A stretch of DNA of 64,000 bases, taken from assembly GCF_021391675.1 (NCBI RefSeq), contig NZ_CP090095.1, positions 1,741,501 to 1,805,500 of the forward strand. The letters are read 5' to 3'. Of the stretch, positions 62,145 to 64,000 are shown piece by piece; the first letter of the stretch is position 1, and each line of letters opens with the position of its first letter. Below the pieces are notes generated by a model. That model saw only the letters and a list, made by a program, of their open reading frames with translations, made no database searches and was not told the origin of the DNA. Made by a program: the position numbers and the translations under genes. Origin of the DNA: Neorhizobium galegae. Lineage in GTDB: Bacteria; Pseudomonadota; Alphaproteobacteria; Rhizobiales; Rhizobiaceae.

Positions 62145-64000
62145 CATGAAAACGTCGATAGCCACGGTTTCGATCAGCGGAGAGCTGCCCGAGAAGCTGG
62201 AAGCGATAGCCAAGGCCGGTTTCGATGGAGTGGAGATCTTCGAGAACGATTTCCTCGCCTTCGACGGCAGCCCCTCGGATGTCGGGAAAATGGTCCGCGA
62301 TCATGGCCTGGAGATCACGCTGTTCCAGCCGTTCCGCGATTTCGAGGGCATGCCCGCCACGCATCGCGGCCGCACCTTCGATCGCGCCGAACGCAAGTTC
62401 GACGTCATGCAGGAACTCGGCACCGACCTCGTTCTCGTCTGCTCCAACGTCTCGCCGGTCTCGCTTGGCGGCATCGACCGGGCGGCGGCCGATTTCCACG
62501 AACTCGGGGAACGGGCTGCCAAACGCGGGTTGAGAGTAGGCTATGAGGCGCTCGCCTGGGGCCGGCATATCAACGACCACCGCGATGCCTGGGAGATCGT
62601 GCGGCGTGCCGACCACCCGAATATCGGGCTGATCCTCGACAGCTTTCACACCCTGTCGCGGAAGATCGACATCAATTCGATCCGCTCCATCCCCAAGGAC
62701 AAGATCTTCATCGTCCAGCTCGCCGATGCGCCGCTGATCGACATGGACCTGCTCTACTGGTCACGGCATTTCCGCAACATGCCGGGCGAGGGCGATCTGC
62801 CGGTGACGGCCTTTACCACCGCGATCGCCGAAACCGGCTACGACGGTTATTTCTCGCTGGAAATCTTCAACGACCAGTTCCGTGGCGGCTCGAGCCGGGC
62901 GATTGCCGATGACGGCTACCGTTCGCTGATCTATCTCGGCGACCAGGTGCGGCGCAACCCGAACGCGTCGGGCCTGACGGTTCGCGACATGCCGGACCGC
63001 GCAACGGTCAAGGGGGTCGGTTTCGTGGAATTCTCCTCCGACGAAAAGGATGCGGCCGATCTTGCCGCGATCCTTCGAACGCTCGGTTTCCGCAAGACGG
63101 CCGTGCACAAGTCGAAGAAGGTCAGCCTCTACAGCCAGGGAGATATCCGTCTCCTCGTCAATACCGACGAGAAGGGATTTGCCAACGCCTCGTTTGCCGT
63201 CCATGGCACCTCGGCCTATGCGATGGCCCTCGTCGTCGAGGATGCCGGGCAGGCGTTCGAAAGGGCGGTGGCGCTCGGGGCTGAACCGTTCCGGCAGCAG
63301 GTGGCGGAGGGTGAGGTGGATATACCGGCGATCCGCGGCGTCGGCGGCGGGCTCGTCTACCTGATCGACGACAAGAGCAATCTCGGCCGTTTTTCCGAGA
63401 TCGATTTCCAGCCTGTCAACGAAGAGGGCGAAGCCGAGGTGGCGCCGGCTCATCTTGAGCATGTCGATCATATCGCCCAGACGGTCGCCTACGAGGAAAT
63501 GCTGACCTGGCTGCTCTTCTACACCTCGATCTTCGAGACGCAGAAGACGCCGATGGTCGACATCATCGATCCGGCCGGCGTGATACGCAGCCAGGTGGTC
63601 GAAAACGCTTCCGGCACGCTGCGGATCACCTTGAACGGTGCCGAGAACCGCCGCACGCTCGCCGGTCATTTCATCGCCGAAAAATTCGGATCCGGCGTCC
63701 AGCATCTCGCCTTTCAGACCGACGACATCTTTGCGACGGCCGCGGCGCTGCGCAAGAACGGTTTCAAGCCGCTTGCCATCTCGCCCAACTACTATGGCGA
63801 CGTCGAAGCCCGCTTCGGCCTCGATGCGGAGCTTTCAGAGCGGCTGAAGGAAGAGAACATTCTCTACGACCGCGACGAGCACGGCGAATATTTCCAGCTT
63901 TACAGCATGACCTATGGCGAGGGCTTCTTCTTCGAGATCGTCGAACGGCGCGGTTATCGCGGCTACGGCGCGCCGAACGCCATCTTCCGGATCGCGGCGC
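62145..64000 (+). CDS. quiC: 3-dehydroshikimate dehydratase / HPPD-like fusion (QuiC type, 3' end cut)
   Basis: The frame runs from the ATG at 62145 (behind GGGAGGGAGC) past the window edge with at least 618 codons. Residues 1-280 form a sugar-isomerase-like TIM barrel (ATVSISGELPEKLEAIAKAG, QPFRDFEGMP, LILDSFHT, YFSLEIFNDQFRGG), and residues 286 onward form a 4-hydroxyphenylpyruvate-dioxygenase-like domain (HLEHVDHIAQ, GVQHLAFQTDDI, FFFEIVERRGYRGYG). The combination matches QuiC1, which dehydrates dehydroshikimate to protocatechuate for the beta-ketoadipate path. The last residues of the gene are missing at the edge. Confidence 0.85.

Overview
The window is GC-rich chromosomal DNA of an alphaproteobacterium, most likely a member of the Rhizobiaceae (Rhizobium/Agrobacterium/Neorhizobium type). 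This is inferred from the gene repertoire (pstSCAB-phoU-phoB in one operon, class II ribonucleotide reductase NrdJ, HlyU-family and DUF2087 proteins, a QuiC-type dehydroshikimate dehydratase, an HWE-type kinase with a single-domain receiver) and from the codon bias. No rRNA, CRISPR array, prophage or recognisable insertion sequence was seen. One tRNA gene, tRNA-Leu(UAA), is present.

Layout. 1-9.7 kb: a TetR regulator cut by the window edge and divergent from a homocysteine S-methyltransferase; a DUF1127-like small protein; a SAM methyltransferase; a two-gene unit of a 25-residue membrane peptide and a PhnA-like membrane protein; a DUF1223 secreted protein; an outer-membrane barrel protein; a Gly/Asn-repeat secreted protein; and a LysR regulator divergent from an exported carboxylesterase and an exported flavodoxin. 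10-17.1 kb: the phosphate operon pstS-pstC-pstA-pstB-phoU-phoB behind a clear Pho box, ending in a second PhoB-like regulator that has lost its phospho-acceptor aspartate. 17.1-18.7 kb: a small AT-richer accessory patch with an unknown gene and a 56-residue TTG-start protein. 18.7-23.4 kb: nrdJ and a 0.9 kb upstream region with NrdR-box-like palindromes and stem-loops. 23.4-35.4 kb: a secreted PDC-sensor protein with a chemoreceptor, gpt, a universal stress protein, a CinA-type protein, wrbA, tRNA-Leu, a protein-phosphatase-like phosphoesterase, trkH, ilvA, a hydrolase and a glycerophosphodiesterase. 35.4-40.5 kb: hlyU, a giant Amt-PAS-GGDEF-EAL fusion and a membrane diguanylate cyclase. 40.5-50 kb: azoR with a divergent LysR gene, a CorA/ZntB transporter, a DUF2087 protein, PhzF, CpdB, a receiver/HWE-kinase pair and a PilZ protein. 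50-54 kb: a tetR-EamA operon with a 32-bp perfect operator, an Lrp regulator divergent from alanine dehydrogenase, and a YqjI-like PadR regulator. 54-64 kb: a cysK-alaX-sseA-GNAT-membrane protein operon, a ChrR-like cupin without most zinc-finger ligands, small DUF proteins, a DUF899 protein, a hydrolase and a 3'-truncated quiC.

How genes work together. Under phosphate limitation PhoB should activate the pst operon through the Pho box, and the receiver-degenerate PhoB copy would be induced in the same transcript, so it could modulate Pho promoters. The Amt fusion, the adjacent diguanylate cyclase and the PilZ protein suggest that ammonium availability may feed into cyclic-di-GMP signalling. 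Lrp/Ald, IlvA, CysK, SseA and AlaX together cover alanine, threonine and cysteine metabolism.

The best candidates for something undescribed are the phosphorylation-dead PhoB twin at the end of the pst operon, the ammonium-transporter/c-di-GMP fusion, and the orphan ChrR-like protein that keeps the cupin zinc site but not the sigma-binding zinc site.
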